In this document: in pieces, positions 52,685 through 63,492 of the stretch | How positions within the stretch are numbered: the first letter of the stretch is position 1 | Layout: every line of letters starts with the position of its first letter | NCBI RefSeq assembly: GCF_003182355.1 | Contig: NZ_QGTW01000011.1 | Coordinates: forward strand, 142,975 to 206,974 | Direction: 5' to 3' | DNA length: 64,000 bases | From: Cytobacillus oceanisediminis | Lineage (GTDB): Bacteria; Bacillota; Bacilli; Bacillales; Cytobacillaceae | The notes under the pieces: generated by a model | The model's database searches: none | What the model was told of the DNA's origin: nothing | What the model saw: only the letters and a program-made list of their open reading frames with translations | Translations under genes and position numbers: made by a program

Positions 52685-55099
52685 CTATTTATTCATCATT
52701 TCAACACCCGCAGGCTTGAGGTTCCAAATGTCCCGCGCATACTCGCTGATCGTGCGATCACTTGAAAAATAACCTGAGCCGCCAATATTCATTAAGCTCA
52801 TTTTCAGCCAGCGGTCCCTGTCTTCGTATGCTTTTCCGGCCTCTTTTTGAATATTTACGTAGGAAGCAAAGTCTCTTAATACAAAGTACTGGTCATTTTC
52901 CATCAGCAATGAATCGAAAATAGGCTCGAATTCATCATCCACTTCAGGGAAAAACCCGTTTGTAAGCTGGTCGACTACCTGGCGGATTTGCTTATCATGA
53001 TGATAATACTCTCTGGAGTTGTATCCGCCATTTTGGTAATAGCCTAAAACTTCATCCGCTGTAAGCCCGAAAATAAAAATATTTTCATCTCCCGCTTTTT
53101 CTTTAATTTCAATATTTGCTCCATCGAGTGTCCCCACTGTCAAAGCGCCATTCATCATGAACTTCATATTACCTGTACCGGAAGCTTCCTTGCTTGCTGT
53201 TGAAATTTGCTCGCTAATATCTGCAGCAGGGAAAATTTCCTCTGCAAGAGAGACCCGGTAATTTTCCAAAAAGACAACTTTAAGCTGATCCTTTGTCTGC
53301 GGATCATGGTTTACCTTTTCAGCAACGGTATTAATCAATTTAATAATCTTCTTCGCATAATAATAGCCCGGAGATGCCTTAGCTCCAAAAATAAATGTCC
53401 GGGGATGCATGCGGAAATTGGAGTCTTCCTTCAGCCTGTTATATAAATGCATCACATGCAGGATATTTAAAAGCTGGCGCTTATATGCGTGAAGTCGCTT
53501 CACCTGAATATCAAAAATGGAGGACGTATCCACAATAATGCCATTCTGCTCCTCAATCCGCTTCGCCAGTCTTTCCTTATTCTTTTGTTTAATCCGGTGC
53601 AACTGCTCGAGGAACACTCTATCATTCTTAAAATCTGCTAATTCACGAAGCCTTTCTGGATTCCGCACCCAGCCGGTCCCAATGCTTTCTGAAATTAGAT
53701 CCGACAAAAGCGGATTTGCTTTTAGCAGCCATCTTCTGTGTGTAATCCCATTTGTCTTGTTATTGAATTTCTCAGGAAAAATTTCATAAAACTGATTCAT
53801 TTCCCGCTTTTTTAAGATCTCCGTATGCAAAGCCGCTACACCATTTACGCTTGAGCTGCCAACAAGGGCAAGGTGAGCCATTTTAACCTGATCATGGGCA
53901 ATAATCGCCATATTCTCAATCCGCTTCCAGTCGCCTGGATACTGTTCCCAAAGCTGGCGGCAGAATCGCTCATTGATTTCATTTACAATCATATAAATGC
54001 GCGGCAGCAAAGGCTGGAAAATGCGGATAGGCCATTTTTCAAGAGCCTCTGAAAGAGTCGTATGATTCGTATAAGCAATCGTATTAACGGTGATATTCCA
54101 GGCTTCTTCCCAGCCTAATCCTTCTTCGTCAAGCAGGATTCGCATCAGTTCAGGGATGGCGAGGACTGGATGGGTATCATTGATATGAATGCTGACAAAC
54201 TCGTTAAAATCTTTCAAACTATTATGCTGCTTTCGATAGGATCGTACAATTGAGCGAATGCTGGCAGACACAAGAAAATACTGCTGTTTTAAACGCAGAA
54301 TTTTTCCTTCATCATGGGTATCATCCGGATACAAAAACTCGGAAACCGATTCGGTTTCGCGCTTATATTTTAAAATATCATGGTTGACAGGATATGGAGA
54401 CGGTTCTGCATTCCAAAGCCTAAGTGTATTAATCGTATCTGTCTTATAGCCAACAACAGGCATATCGTATGGAACAGCTGAGATCGTCTCAGCATTTACA
54501 TGGCGAAATATAAGCCGTCCATTTTCCTCTGTTGTTTCCACCTTGCCCCAAAAAGGAATCTCAATCGCAAGATCCGCTTTTCTTACCTCCCAAACATGGC
54601 CGTTGCGCAGCCATTGCTCCGGAAGCTCCACCTGATAGCCGTCGACAATTTTCTGCTCAAATAAACCATGCTTATAGCGAATTCCGCAGCCATGCCCCGG
54701 CAAATTTAACGATGCCAATGAATCCATAAAACAAGCTGCCAAACGCCCAAGCCCGCCGTTGCCGAGTCCGGCATCCGCTTCAATCTCCTCCAAGCGGTAC
54801 AGATCAATCCCTAAATCAGCCAAGCCTTCCTTGACAATCTGTTCGATTCCCAAATTCATTAAATTATGGTGGAGCAGGCGTCCCAGTAAAAACTCAATGG
54901 ACAGGTAATACACCTGCTTTTCCCGGTCGATGCGGTAACGTTCATTCGTGTTAATCCACTCTGTACTGACATGCTCTCTAATCATATTGCCGAGAGTAAA
55001 ATACTGGTCTCTCTCCGTGCTTTCCCCAAAACTTTTTCCACAGGTCATCTCCAGCTTTTTCAGGAATTCCTCTTTAAATTCGTCCCGATCAGAAAACAT
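52685..55099 (-). CDS. glgP: Glycogen phosphorylase
   Basis: An 804-aa PLP enzyme that releases glucose-1-phosphate from glycogen. The PLP-lysine region [20 protein letters not shown] and the glycine-rich [19 protein letters not shown] are intact. The long frame to 55186 overlaps glgA; ATG at 55099 has AAGGAGTGAAAGCC before it and gives B. subtilis length. Overlaps the glgA stop by 11 nt. Confidence 0.96.
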   Translation of the reverse strand: MFSDRDEFKEEFLKKLEMTCGKSFGESTERDQYFTLGNMIREHVSTEWINTNERYRIDREKQVYYLSIEFLLGRLLHHNLMNLGIEQIVKEGLADLGIDLYRLEEIEADAGLGNGGLGRLAACFMDSLASLNLPGHGCGIRYKHGLFEQKIVDGYQVELPEQWLRNGHVWEVRKADLAIEIPFWGKVETTEENGRLIFRHVNAETISAVPYDMPVVGYKTDTINTLRLWNAEPSPYPVNHDILKYKRETESVSEFLYPDDTHDEGKILRLKQQYFLVSASIRSIVRSYRKQHNSLKDFNEFVSIHINDTHPVLAIPELMRILLDEEGLGWEEAWNITVNTIAYTNHTTLSEALEKWPIRIFQPLLPRIYMIVNEINERFCRQLWEQYPGDWKRIENMAIIAHDQVKMAHLALVGSSSVNGVAALHTEILKKREMNQFYEIFPEKFNNKTNGITHRRWLLKANPLLSDLISESIGTGWVRNPERLRELADFKNDRVFLEQLHRIKQKNKERLAKRIEEQNGIIVDTSSIFDIQVKRLHAYKRQLLNILHVMHLYNRLKEDSNFRMHPRTFIFGAKASPGYYYAKKIIKLINTVAEKVNHDPQTKDQLKVVFLENYRVSLAEEIFPAADISEQISTASKEASGTGNMKFMMNGALTVGTLDGANIEIKEKAGDENIFIFGLTADEVLGYYQNGGYNSREYYHHDKQIRQVVDQLTNGFFPEVDDEFEPIFDSLLMENDQYFVLRDFASYVNIQKEAGKAYEDRDRWLKMSLMNIGGSGYFSSDRTISEYARDIWNLKPAGVEMMNK

Positions 55100-56540
55100 G
55101 GCTTTCACTCCTTGAGACAAGGCCTGCATAAAGCTGATTATATTTAAATGCAGATTGAGCCCAGCTGTTATCCATTCCCATGGCATTTTTCATAATTTGC
55201 TCCCACACCTGGCTGTCACCATAAAATCCAACTGCTCTTCGAATGGTGTACAGCATATCATGGGCATTAAAGTTGCTAAAGGAAAAGCCGTTACCTTTAC
55301 CTGTATTTTCGTTATAGGATTGTACGGTATCATTTAAGCCGCCTGTTTCCCTGACAATCGGAATCGAGCCGTATTCCATGGCAATCATCTGCCCCAATCC
55401 GCAAGGCTCAAATTGCGAAGGCATTAAAAATAAATCGGATCCAGCATAAAATTTATGCGCAAGCCCCTCATCAAATCCGATATATGCTTTGCACTTATCC
55501 GGGTAACTGGCTTCCATTTCCCTAAAAAATTGCTCAAACTCAGGATCTCCTGTTCCCAGAACCAAAACTTGAACATCCTCCTGCATAAGGTCTTTAAATA
55601 CACATTTAACAAGATCGAGGCCCTTCTGCTTTGTCAGCCTTGTAACCATGGCAATCAGAGGAATATCTTCTTTTACAGGCAGGCAGAATTTTTCCTGGAG
55701 ATTCTTTTTATTTGCTTTCTTATCCTTCAATTTCTCTGCGGAATATTTTTTATAAATAAATGGATCCTTTCCTGGATGATAAAATTCATCATCAATGCCA
55801 TTTAATATTCCTTCAAGGTCGGAGGCTCTCCGCTTTAGCAAATCATGCAGCTTTTCTCCGTAATACTCAGTTTGAATTTCATCCTTATAAGTTGGGCTAA
55901 CCGTTGTGATTTTATCAGCTGCAACGATCCCGCCCTTCATAAAATTGATATTCCCGAAGAACTCAAGCTTGTCAGGGTGAAAGTGGCTATAGTCCAGCCC
56001 TAATAAATCCCCTAAAGCCCCCCGGGGCATAATTCCTTGAAACTGCAGGTTATGGATGGTAAACACTGTCCGGATGAATTCATAGCCTTTTTTCGCACGG
56101 TATTCAACACGCAGCAGAAATGGAACCATTCCAGTATGCCAGTCATGGCTGTGAATAACGTCCGGATAGAAATCGATATGATGAAGGGCATCAAGAACAG
56201 CCAGGTTAAAATAAGCAAATCTCTCCCCATCATCAAAGTAGCCATATAATTTTTCACGGTTAAAATAGTACTCATTGTCAACAAAATAAAATGTAATTCC
56301 CTGATATTCCAGTTCTTCAATACCGCAATACTGGTTTCTCCATCCCACTTGTACTGTAAAATCGCATTTTCTCGACATTTTCTTTTTAAAATCATCTGAA
56401 ATGGAACCATATTTAGGGAGGATCACCCGGACATCAGTGCCCTGCTTAGCCAGCTCCTTTGGGAGGGAACCAGCTACATCTGCAAGTCCGCCGGATTTAA
56501 CAAATGGAACACATTCTGAAACAGCAAACAATACTTTCAC
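55089..56540 (-). CDS. glgA: Glycogen synthase (ADP-glucose)
   Basis: A 483-aa GT5 glycosyltransferase extending alpha-1,4-glucan from ADP-glucose. [13 protein letters not shown] (starting at Lys15) binds the nucleotide sugar; HSHDWHTG and the C-terminal [20 protein letters not shown] motif with its catalytic Glu pair are present. Overlaps glgD by 4 nt. Confidence 0.97.
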   Translation of the reverse strand: MKVLFAVSECVPFVKSGGLADVAGSLPKELAKQGTDVRVILPKYGSISDDFKKKMSRKCDFTVQVGWRNQYCGIEELEYQGITFYFVDNEYYFNREKLYGYFDDGERFAYFNLAVLDALHHIDFYPDVIHSHDWHTGMVPFLLRVEYRAKKGYEFIRTVFTIHNLQFQGIMPRGALGDLLGLDYSHFHPDKLEFFGNINFMKGGIVAADKITTVSPTYKDEIQTEYYGEKLHDLLKRRASDLEGILNGIDDEFYHPGKDPFIYKKYSAEKLKDKKANKKNLQEKFCLPVKEDIPLIAMVTRLTKQKGLDLVKCVFKDLMQEDVQVLVLGTGDPEFEQFFREMEASYPDKCKAYIGFDEGLAHKFYAGSDLFLMPSQFEPCGLGQMIAMEYGSIPIVRETGGLNDTVQSYNENTGKGNGFSFSNFNAHDMLYTIRRAVGFYGDSQVWEQIMKNAMGMDNSWAQSAFKYNQLYAGLVSRSESHVF

Positions 56541-57565
56541 GAGTTCATCAGCGCTCCTTGTATGGTACCTTTCCGGATAACTAGAGGCATATTATGTGTA
56601 CCCTCAATCTTGGTACCGGATTCTACCTTAACATCTTTATCTAAAATAACTGAGTCTAAAACACAGTTTTCACCGATTTGGGATTTTTGCATAATAATGC
56701 AATTTTTTACGACCGAACCTTTGCCAATTTTGACACCTCTGGAAATGATGCTGTTTTCGACCACACCTTCAATCATGCATCCATTGGCGATCATGGAATT
56801 ATGGGCACTTGCCCCTTTTATATAACGGGTTGGCGGTTCATCCTTTACTTTCGTATAAACCGGCTGGCTGCGCTTAAAGATCGTTTTCCAGGCTTGAGGT
56901 TCCAATAGGCTCATACTTGCAGCAAAATAAGCATCGATTGAATCAATCATAACGGCCAAGCCGGTATACTCATAATTGCATATCGTATAGGAATGGTGGA
57001 TATCTGTAACCACATCACTCATGCAAGTGTACCCAGTTTCATTTCTTGTTTCTATTAAATTGATAAGCAATGAAGTTTTAACCAGATACATTTCAAGCGA
57101 GCGTCCATCCTGGCGTACGACTGTAATGTCGCACCGTGTGTTTATATGCCTTTCCAGAACCGGCCTAAAATCCATATTAAAAACGGTAAAGCAATTCGAT
57201 ATTAGCGCATACTCTTGCTTGCTGCGATAAAAGTAATCCAAGTTGGCCCCAAAATGATTAAATGAACCAATTCCTTTGCTCGGGCTATCCAGCAATGGGG
57301 AAGGAAAAAAGAATAGGCCATCCCTTTTTCTGTTTAAGTCCCAATTCTTCCCTGAACCTAGATGGTCCATTAAGGATCGGTATTGATACTTCGGAAATAT
57401 GGCAACACTTTCTATGTCCGAATTCACCATATTGGATAAGACAAAATCGATTAGCCTGTAACGGCCGGCAAAGGGAACAGCTGCGAGCGACCTGTGCACT
57501 GTTAATTCCTCTAAATCTTCATGGTAGGTTGTTGCGTCTATCACACCAAGCATTCTATTCTTCAT
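56537..57565 (-). CDS. glgD: Glucose-1-phosphate adenylyltransferase subunit GlgD
   Basis: A 342-aa paralogue of GlgC. It keeps the fold ([18 protein letters not shown], beta-helix C-terminus with many [14 protein letters not shown] repeats) but lacks the N-terminal GGKGSRL nucleotide loop seen in GlgC, so it is a regulatory, non-catalytic partner. ATG at 57565 follows GGGAGGGAATTTC and matches B. subtilis GlgD length; the nine-codon extension is rejected. Confidence 0.94.
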   Translation of the reverse strand: MKNRMLGVIDATTYHEDLEELTVHRSLAAVPFAGRYRLIDFVLSNMVNSDIESVAIFPKYQYRSLMDHLGSGKNWDLNRKRDGLFFFPSPLLDSPSKGIGSFNHFGANLDYFYRSKQEYALISNCFTVFNMDFRPVLERHINTRCDITVVRQDGRSLEMYLVKTSLLINLIETRNETGYTCMSDVVTDIHHSYTICNYEYTGLAVMIDSIDAYFAASMSLLEPQAWKTIFKRSQPVYTKVKDEPPTRYIKGASAHNSMIANGCMIEGVVENSIISRGVKIGKGSVVKNCIIMQKSQIGENCVLDSVILDKDVKVESGTKIEGTHNMPLVIRKGTIQGALMNS

Positions 57566-57628
57566 GAAATTCCCTCCCGAAAAGTTGGTCAAGAAGCCGT
57601 TTCCGGCATCCAGGCATATATCTATTAT

Positions 57629-58774
57629 TTAAGAACAAATTCCCTGTATCATTTCCTGTGTAATTAAGATAATTTCATCTGTTTCTTCCGATGAACTGAT
57701 CACAAAACCGTCAGGAATGTTCATTCCACTTGGTACAATTGCCTTTTCAATGTAGACATTCTCTCCAATTATTGCATCAGGCATGATCACCGATTCCCGG
57801 ATGACAGATCCTTTTCCAACCAGCACTCCCTGGAACAAAACTGATTTTTCAACTTCCCCTTCAATGGTACAGCCTTCGTTAATCAATGATTCCGCTACCT
57901 CAGCTTCAGGTGAAATATATTGTGGCGGATGATTTGGGTTAACAGAATAAATTCGCCAGTCATGATCAAATAGATTCAAGTCGCATTCATCATCCAGCAA
58001 ATCCATATTTGCTTCCCACAGGCTTTTGACTGTTCCGACGTCCTTCCAATATCCATTGAATGGATATGCGAACAGCTTTTTATTTTCGTCAAGCATAAGA
58101 GGAATAATATCCTTGCCAAAGTCATGGCTTGATTCTGGATTCCGGTCGTCCATTTCCAAATATTCCTTTAAAACAGGCCAATTAAAGATATATATTCCCA
58201 TTGATGCCAGATTATTTTTAGGAAAAGCCGGTTTCTCATCAAATTCAGCAACCCTCATATCTTCACTCGTGTTCATGATGCCGAACCTGCTTGCTTCCGG
58301 CCAAGGTACTTCTATGACCGAAATCGTTGCATCTGCGCCTTTTTCAATATGGTAATCCAGCATTAGTTCGTAATTCATTTTATAAATATGGTCACCTGAT
58401 AAAATCAGGACATATTCAGGATCATATTGCTTTAGATAATTGAGATTCTGGTAAATGGCACTTGCTGTTCCTGTATACCACTTGACTTCCGAGGATTCGC
58501 TGTAAGGCGGCAGCACAGTCACACCGCCATTTTTTCTATCCAGATCCCATGCACTTCCAATGCCAATATACGAATTTAGCACAAGCGGCTGATACTGGGT
58601 TAGAACACCTACTGTGTCAATTCCCGAATTGGTGCAGTTGCTTAATGTAAAATCAATAATCCGATATTTCCCTCCAAACGGGACAGCCGGCTTCGCAAGA
58701 CTCTTCGTCAGCGAGCTAAGCCTGCTCCCTTTCCCTCCTGCTAACAGCATGGCTACGCATTTTTTCTTTCCCAT
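57629..58774 (-). CDS. glgC: Glucose-1-phosphate adenylyltransferase catalytic subunit
   Basis: A 381-aa enzyme making ADP-glucose. [14 protein letters not shown] holds the nucleotide-binding loop (residues 10-23); [10 protein letters not shown] and the C-terminal hexapeptide helix are typical. GGAGAGGAAGGGTA precedes the ATG. The gene starts inside the glgB 3' end, with a 59-nt overlap. Confidence 0.97.
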   Translation of the reverse strand: MGKKKCVAMLLAGGKGSRLSSLTKSLAKPAVPFGGKYRIIDFTLSNCTNSGIDTVGVLTQYQPLVLNSYIGIGSAWDLDRKNGGVTVLPPYSESSEVKWYTGTASAIYQNLNYLKQYDPEYVLILSGDHIYKMNYELMLDYHIEKGADATISVIEVPWPEASRFGIMNTSEDMRVAEFDEKPAFPKNNLASMGIYIFNWPVLKEYLEMDDRNPESSHDFGKDIIPLMLDENKKLFAYPFNGYWKDVGTVKSLWEANMDLLDDECDLNLFDHDWRIYSVNPNHPPQYISPEAEVAESLINEGCTIEGEVEKSVLFQGVLVGKGSVIRESVIMPDAIIGENVYIEKAIVPSGMNIPDGFVISSSEETDEIILITQEMIQGICS

Positions 58775-60662
58775 TACCCTTCCTCTCCTTCCGATGTTTT
58801 ACTGGGCGCAAAATTGAAATGCCAAATGGCGGAATAGACATTTTCAAGCTGAACGGCTTTCCATGAAACTCTATTTCCTCAGTCTTAAGCACTTTTTTAT
58901 TGATGCAATTGGCACCTCCAAAGCTTTCACTGTCACTATTGAAGATTTCCCGGTAAGACCCTTGCTTTGGAACGCCAATGCGGTAATCGTGATATAAAGC
59001 AGGTGTAAAATTGCAGATAATGACCAAAAAGTCATCCTCTTTAGTCCCTTTCCTGATAAAAGAAAAGATTGATTGCCTTGCATTATTGACATCAATCCAT
59101 TCAAAACCATCATGCAGATGATCCAGCTCATATAGCGGCTTGGAGCGTTTATAAACCTTTATCAGTTCTTTCAGATAATCATTTGCTTTATTATGCATTT
59201 CATAGTCGAGCAAGTGCCAATCAAGCTGTTCTTTATCCTTCCATTCAGAAAACTGTCCAAGTTCGCTTCCCATAAAAAGAAGCTTCTTTCCAGGGTGTGC
59301 AATCATATATCCGAGAAGCAGCCTAAACTGGGCAAATTTCTGCCAGTAATCACCGGGCATTTTATCCAGTAGCGATTTTTTGCCATGAACTACTTCATCA
59401 TGGGATAACGGAAGTACAAAGTTTTCCGTAAAAGCATACAAAAGGGAAAAAGTCATTTTCCCATGTACAGCAGGGCGCTTATCAGGCGCTGTTTCCATAT
59501 ATGTAAGCACGTCATTCATCCAGCCCATATTCCACTTATAATGAAAGCCTAGCCCGCCATAATGGACTGGGGATGTCACCTGAGGCCAATCCGTTGAATC
59601 TTCGGCCATCATCAAAAACGAGGGATCATATTGAGAAACAACTTTATTTAAGTTTTGCAGAAAACGGACACCAAATGGATTTTCCATTTCTCCGTTCCTG
59701 TTTGGCCAATAAATGATATTGGCAACCGCATCAACCCGGAAGCCGTCAATATGATAGTTTTCCATCCAAAAAACAGCATTGGATATGAGAAAGCTTTGCA
59801 CTTCATTTTTGCCTAGATCAAAATTGGCTGTCCCCCAAACACGATTCTCTCTGTCGTCTTCGGTTTCATATTCATACAAATACGTTCCATCAAACTGATA
59901 AAGGCCATGAGCATCCTTGCAAAAATGCCCTGGAACCCAGTCCAGAATCACGCCAATACCATGCTGGTGGCACTGATCAACAAAATACATGAATTCATGC
60001 GGGGTTCCATATCTGCTTGTTGCCGAATAATAGCCCGTTCCCTGATAGCCCCAGGACGCGTCGAGCGGGTGCTCAATGACAGGAAGCAGCTCAATATGGG
60101 TAAATCCATGATCCACCGCATAAGGGATCAGCTCATCTGCAAGCTCCTTGTAAGAAAGCAGGCTGCCATCTTTTTTCTTTTTCCAGGACCCAAGATGAAC
60201 CTCATAAATAACAGCAGGCTCTGAAAAAATCTGCTTCTTCTCCTTTTTCTGCATCCATTTGCTATCATTCCATTGATAGCCTTCTAATGAATACACAATA
60301 GAAGCCGTATTGGGCCTGAGCTCCGAAAAGAAGCTGTAAGGGTCTGCCTTTAATAAAACCTTTCCTTCCTTTGTTTTAATTTCATACTTATACAAGGCAC
60401 CCTGCATGTCTTCATCCAGCTGAATAAACCAAACACCTTCATTATTCACTCTATGTAAGGTATAGCCTTCTCCATTCCAATCATTAAAATCACCGACTAG
60501 TCTGACAACTTCAGCATTCGGTGCCCATACACAAAAACGGGTAAAAACTTTTCCATCTTCTACAACCACATGCGCCCCAAATAACTGATGGCTTTCATAC
60601 AATGTTCCTTCATGGAACAAATGCAGCTGATAATCGGTTGGAAACAAAGTATCCACTAACAT
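58716..60662 (-). CDS. glgB: 1,4-alpha-glucan branching enzyme
   Basis: A 648-aa GH13 enzyme forming alpha-1,6 branches. An N-terminal CBM48-like module ([20 protein letters not shown]) precedes the barrel with nucleophile Asp in [13 protein letters not shown], acid Glu in [10 protein letters not shown] and [11 protein letters not shown]. First gene of glgBCDAP. The last 25 or so residues form a Lys/Arg-rich tail ([20 protein letters not shown]) translated from DNA shared with the start of glgC. ATG at 60662 follows GTGGGGAG; a GTG four codons earlier is possible. Confidence 0.95.
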   Translation of the reverse strand: MLVDTLFPTDYQLHLFHEGTLYESHQLFGAHVVVEDGKVFTRFCVWAPNAEVVRLVGDFNDWNGEGYTLHRVNNEGVWFIQLDEDMQGALYKYEIKTKEGKVLLKADPYSFFSELRPNTASIVYSLEGYQWNDSKWMQKKEKKQIFSEPAVIYEVHLGSWKKKKDGSLLSYKELADELIPYAVDHGFTHIELLPVIEHPLDASWGYQGTGYYSATSRYGTPHEFMYFVDQCHQHGIGVILDWVPGHFCKDAHGLYQFDGTYLYEYETEDDRENRVWGTANFDLGKNEVQSFLISNAVFWMENYHIDGFRVDAVANIIYWPNRNGEMENPFGVRFLQNLNKVVSQYDPSFLMMAEDSTDWPQVTSPVHYGGLGFHYKWNMGWMNDVLTYMETAPDKRPAVHGKMTFSLLYAFTENFVLPLSHDEVVHGKKSLLDKMPGDYWQKFAQFRLLLGYMIAHPGKKLLFMGSELGQFSEWKDKEQLDWHLLDYEMHNKANDYLKELIKVYKRSKPLYELDHLHDGFEWIDVNNARQSIFSFIRKGTKEDDFLVIICNFTPALYHDYRIGVPKQGSYREIFNSDSESFGGANCINKKVLKTEEIEFHGKPFSLKMSIPPFGISILRPVKHRKERKGNGKEKMRSHAVSRREREQA

Positions 60663-60887
60663 CCTTCTCCCCACCCAGTCTTCAATTTCTTATGACTTTC
60701 CTGTTATATTCGCGCAAGACGGAAAAAATCCTTGTAAAAGTTTTTTTAATTTTGTGACAGTAATGTTCAAAAACTGACAAAAACCGGAGCGACTTCCCCA
60801 TATTCACCAGCCTTCGACATAATCTCGGGCAAACTTAGACAAAATAAAACAAAATATGCAAGCAGAAAAAGAAAGGAGAATAATATT

Positions 60888-61085
60888 TTGAGTAATAAAG
60901 AAGAGGAATTTTTATTAAACGAGGCCAACAAAGATCAAATGAAAATTCCAATATTTGAAGCACCCGATGGGAAAATCATGGCCACAGGCGATATGTTCAG
61001 AGGACCGTATACGGGAATTTCTTCCGAAATAGATCTGAATAATCCAGGGAATAAGCTAAGCGAGAAGGAAGAGAAGTTTGATTAG
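60888..61085 (+). CDS. Small acidic protein of unknown function
   Basis: A 65-aa protein with TTG start after GAAAGGAGAATAATATT. Hydrophilic, with a central IFEAPDGKIMATGDMFRGPY segment that suggests a small beta-fold. No family recognised and no terminator seen close by. Divergent from the glg operon. Confidence 0.6.
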   Translation: MSNKEEEFLLNEANKDQMKIPIFEAPDGKIMATGDMFRGPYTGISSEIDLNNPGNKLSEKEEKFD

Positions 61086-61110
61086 AAGGTAAATCACGCT
61101 AAAAAGAAAG

Positions 61111-61298
61111 GCCTGCTGGTCTCCGCTCAGGCACTCAGCGAACAGCAGGCGGTTCTGGAGCCTCCTCAAACTATAATCCTGCGGAGTCACCCTTTGACCG
61201 CACTCCTGCAGGACATTGGATAAGCATCAGTGAATTACCTCCGTACGAAGGAGATGAAGAGTATTATCAAGGAGTTCGCACCTTCCGCTCCAATCAAA
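61111..61298. repeat. Dispersed intergenic repeat (family A), interrupted copy
   Basis: CTCCGCTCAGGCACTCAGCG on the left and TTCGCACCTTCCGCTCC, AATCAA on the right are family A ends. The interior keeps CTGCGGAGTCACCC and CTCCTGCAGGA, but about 50 nt (61217-61270) do not match other copies and look inserted. Confidence 0.65.
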
Positions 61299-61352
61299 AG
61301 AGCACTTAAATCAATATTGAGGTTTATCACAGCCAAGAGAGAAAAGGACAAC

Positions 61353-61389
61353 AAAAAAGCTGCCAACATCATGTTGACAGCTTTTTTGT
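61353..61389. terminator. Terminator of the rRNA-tRNA transcript
   Basis: AAAAAAGCTGCCAACAT and ATGTTGACAGCTTTTTTG, directly after the last tRNA on the minus strand. Confidence 0.92.
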
Positions 61390-61390
61390 A

Positions 61391-61462
61391 TGACCCCTAC
61401 GGGATTCGAACCCGTGTTACCGCCGTGAAAGGGCGGTGTCTTAACCGCTTGACCAAGGGGCC
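61391..61462 (-). tRNA. tRNA-Glu (TTC)
   Basis: Minus-strand GGCCCCTTGG...GGGTTCGAATCCC with anticodon TTC; no encoded CCA. Last tRNA of the array. Confidence 0.96.
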
Positions 61463-61468
61463 AATATA

Positions 61469-61559
61469 TGGCGGAGAAGGAGGGATTTGAACCCTCGCGC
61501 CGGTTGCCCGACCTACACCCTTAGCAGGGGCGCCTCTTCAGCCACTTGAGTACTTCCCC
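61469..61559 (-). tRNA. tRNA-Ser (GCT)
   Basis: Class II tRNA with a long variable arm, anticodon GCT, encoded CCA. Confidence 0.96.
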
Positions 61560-61564
61560 ATATA

Positions 61565-61639
61565 TGGCTCCGCAGGTAGGATTCGAACCTACGACCGTTC
61601 GGTTAACAGCCGAATGCTCTACCACTGAGCTACTGCGGA
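61565..61639 (-). tRNA. tRNA-Asn (GTT)
   Basis: TCCGCAG acceptor, anticodon GTT, GGTTCGAATCC arm, encoded CCA. Confidence 0.96.
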
Positions 61640-61649
61640 ACAATCAAAA

Positions 61650-61726
<77 letters not shown>

Positions 61727-61730
61727 ATTT

Positions 61731-61804
61731 TGGAGCGGGTGAAGGGAATCGAACCCTCATCATCAGCTTGGAAGGCTGAGGTTTTACCACTAAACTACAC
61801 CCGC
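61731..61804 (-). tRNA. tRNA-Gly (TCC)
   Basis: GCGGGTG acceptor, anticodon TCC, encoded CCA. In B. subtilis trnB a tRNA-His lies between this gene and tRNA-Phe; here the gap is only 15 nt. Confidence 0.96.
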
Positions 61805-61819
61805 GTTAGGTTGTATAAA

Positions 61820-61895
61820 TGGTGGCTCAGGACGGAATCGAACCGCCGACACAAGGATTTTCAGTCCTTTGCTCTACCGACTGAGCTACTGAGCC
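61820..61895 (-). tRNA. tRNA-Phe (GAA)
   Basis: GGCTCAG acceptor, anticodon GAA, encoded CCA. A copy of its 5' end lies upstream at 62019-62043. Confidence 0.96.
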
Positions 61896-62018
61896 ATATA
61901 ATGAATTATCGATTCTAAAGTTTGAAATATGTGCTCCAAATCTCTGCGTTCTTTTTCACAGATTTTAAAGCATGCCATTCAATGATGTTAAGCCTTCGCA
62001 GCTGCATTCTTTTAAAAT

Positions 62019-62043
62019 CCTCTACCGACTGAGCTACTGAGGC
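62019..62043 (-). pseudogene. tRNA-Phe 5'-end fragment
   Basis: Minus strand GCCTCAGTAGCTCAGTCGGT plus AGAG repeats the first 24 nt of the tRNA-Phe gene with one change at position 2, in the same orientation, 148 nt upstream of the intact gene. The 123 nt between are not tRNA. Confidence 0.85.
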
Positions 62044-62056
62044 AAACTAACAAAAA

Positions 62057-62133
62057 TGGCGGTCCGGACGGGACTCGAACCCGCGACCTCCTGCGTGACA
62101 GGCAGGCATTCTAACCAACTGAACTACCGGACC
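62057..62133 (-). tRNA. tRNA-Asp (GTC)
   Basis: GGTCCGG acceptor, anticodon GTC, encoded CCA. Confidence 0.96.
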
Positions 62134-62136
62134 AGA

Positions 62137-62210
<74 letters not shown>

Positions 62211-62337
62211 ATAGTATTATTTATGTGATTTTTCTATGCTCACATACAGCATAAGGACTGTCCCGATCTCAGGATGCTTAATCAAGTAGCAGCTCGATCG
62301 GTACAACTCGCAGTTTTTTCAGTGAAGTAACGCTCGT

Positions 62338-62351
62338 TGCTCCACCCCGCG
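62338..62351 (-). pseudogene. tRNA-fMet 5'-end fragment
   Basis: CGCGGGGTGGAGCA equals the first 14 nt of the initiator tRNA gene, in the same orientation and 141 nt upstream of it. The 127 nt between (62211-62337) hold no recognised gene. Confidence 0.8.
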
Positions 62352-62369
62352 ACAATAATATTAAAATAA

Positions 62370-62462
62370 TGGAGGAGGAAAGGGGATTCGAACCCCTGCG
62401 CGGTTTGACCCGCCTGTCGGTTTTCAAGACCGATCCCTTCAGCCGGACTTGGGTATTCCTCC
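62370..62462 (-). tRNA. tRNA-Ser (TGA)
   Basis: Class II tRNA with long variable arm, anticodon TGA, encoded CCA. Confidence 0.96.
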
Positions 62463-62477
62463 GAATATAAGTGAAAA

Positions 62478-62554
62478 TGGTGGACCTTGTAGGACTCGAA
62501 CCTACGACCGGACGGTTATGAGCCGTCTGCTCTAACCAGCTGAGCTAAAGGTCC
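62478..62554 (-). tRNA. tRNA-Ile2 (CAT, lysidine type)
   Basis: GGACCTTTAGCTCAG with anticodon CAT. The body matches the B. subtilis tRNA-Ile whose C34 is changed to lysidine by TilS; it differs from the elongator Met next to it. Confidence 0.85.
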
Positions 62555-62571
62555 AGCTTCGTTTTTAAAAA

Positions 62572-62648
62572 TGGTAGCGGCGGAGGGGATCGAACCCCCG
62601 ACCTCACGGGTATGAACCGTACGCTCTAGCCAGCTGAGCTACACCGCC
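62572..62648 (-). tRNA. Elongator tRNA-Met (CAT)
   Basis: GGCGGTGTAGCTCAG acceptor and D arm, anticodon CAT, encoded CCA; body is that of elongator Met. Confidence 0.92.
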
Positions 62649-62666
62649 AAAATGATATAATATTTA

Positions 62667-62742
62667 TGGTGGAGCCTAGCGGGATCGAACCGCTGACCTC
62701 CTGCGTGCAAAGCAGGCGCTCTCCCAGCTGAGCTAAGGCCCC
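62667..62742 (-). tRNA. tRNA-Ala (TGC)
   Basis: GGGGCCTTAGCTCAG, anticodon TGC, encoded CCA; G-T pairs in the acceptor. Confidence 0.96.
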
Positions 62743-62755
62743 ATTGAATATCTAG

Positions 62756-62832
62756 TGGTCGGGAAGACAGGATTCGAACCTGCGACCCCTTGGTCCCAAA
62801 CCAAGTGCTCTACCAAGCTGAGCTACTCCCCG
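62756..62832 (-). tRNA. tRNA-Pro (TGG)
   Basis: CGGGGAG acceptor, anticodon TGG, encoded CCA. Confidence 0.96.
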
Positions 62833-62838
62833 TTTATA

Positions 62839-62915
62839 TGGCGCGCCCGAGAGGAGTCGAACCCCTAACCTTTTGATCCGTAGTCAAACGCTCTATCCAA
62901 TTGAGCTACGGGCGC
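62839..62915 (-). tRNA. tRNA-Arg (ACG)
   Basis: GCGCCCG acceptor, anticodon ACG (A34 to be deaminated to inosine), encoded CCA. Confidence 0.96.
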
Positions 62916-62930
62916 ATTATTAAATTCAAC

Positions 62931-63019
62931 TGGTGCCGAGGACCGGAATCGAACCGGTACGGTAGTCACCTACCGCAGGATTTTAAGTCCTGTGCGTCTG
63001 CCAGTTCCGCCACCCCGGC
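62931..63019 (-). tRNA. tRNA-Leu (TAA)
   Basis: Class II, GCCGGGG acceptor, anticodon TAA, encoded CCA. Confidence 0.96.
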
Positions 63020-63026
63020 AATTAAA

Positions 63027-63101
63027 TGGAGCGGAAGACGGGATTCGAACCCGCGACCCCCACCTTGGCAAGGTGATGTTCTACCACTGAACTACTTCCG
63101 C
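63027..63101 (-). tRNA. tRNA-Gly (GCC)
   Basis: GCGGAAG acceptor, anticodon GCC, encoded CCA. Confidence 0.96.
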
Positions 63102-63110
63102 AAATATAAA

Positions 63111-63195
63111 TGGTGCGGGTGAAGGGAGTCGAACCCCCACGCCTTGCGGCGCCAGATCCTAAGTCTGGTGCGTCTGCCAATTCCGCCACACCCGC
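63111..63195 (-). tRNA. tRNA-Leu (TAG)
   Basis: Class II, GCGGGTG acceptor, anticodon TAG, encoded CCA. Confidence 0.96.
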
Positions 63196-63204
63196 ATATT
63201 AAAA

Positions 63205-63280
63205 TGGTGAGCCATGAAGGACTCGAACCTTCGACCCTCTGATTAAAAGTCAGATGCTCTACCGACTGAGCTAATGGCTC
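63205..63280 (-). tRNA. tRNA-Lys (TTT)
   Basis: GAGCCAT acceptor, anticodon TTT, encoded CCA. Confidence 0.96.
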
Positions 63281-63310
63281 ATAAAAACCTCAAAGAGATT
63301 TAAGAGAAGA

Positions 63311-63386
<76 letters not shown>

Positions 63387-63407
63387 AGCTTGCACATTAA
63401 AATTTAA

Positions 63408-63483
63408 TGGTGGAGGATGACGGGATCGAACCGCCGACCCTCTGCTTGTAAGGCAGATGCTCTCCCAGCTGAGCTAATCCTCC
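63408..63483 (-). tRNA. tRNA-Val (TAC)
   Basis: GGAGGAT acceptor, anticodon TAC, encoded CCA. First tRNA after the 5S gene. Confidence 0.96.
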
Positions 63484-63492
63484 ATTATTACA

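Noticed and set aside
60675..60760. Possible sigma-E promoter of the glg operon (GAATATA ... CATAAGAAAT)
   Set aside because: The spacing is about 10 bases, too short for a sigma-E promoter, although glg genes are known to be sporulation-linked in B. subtilis.
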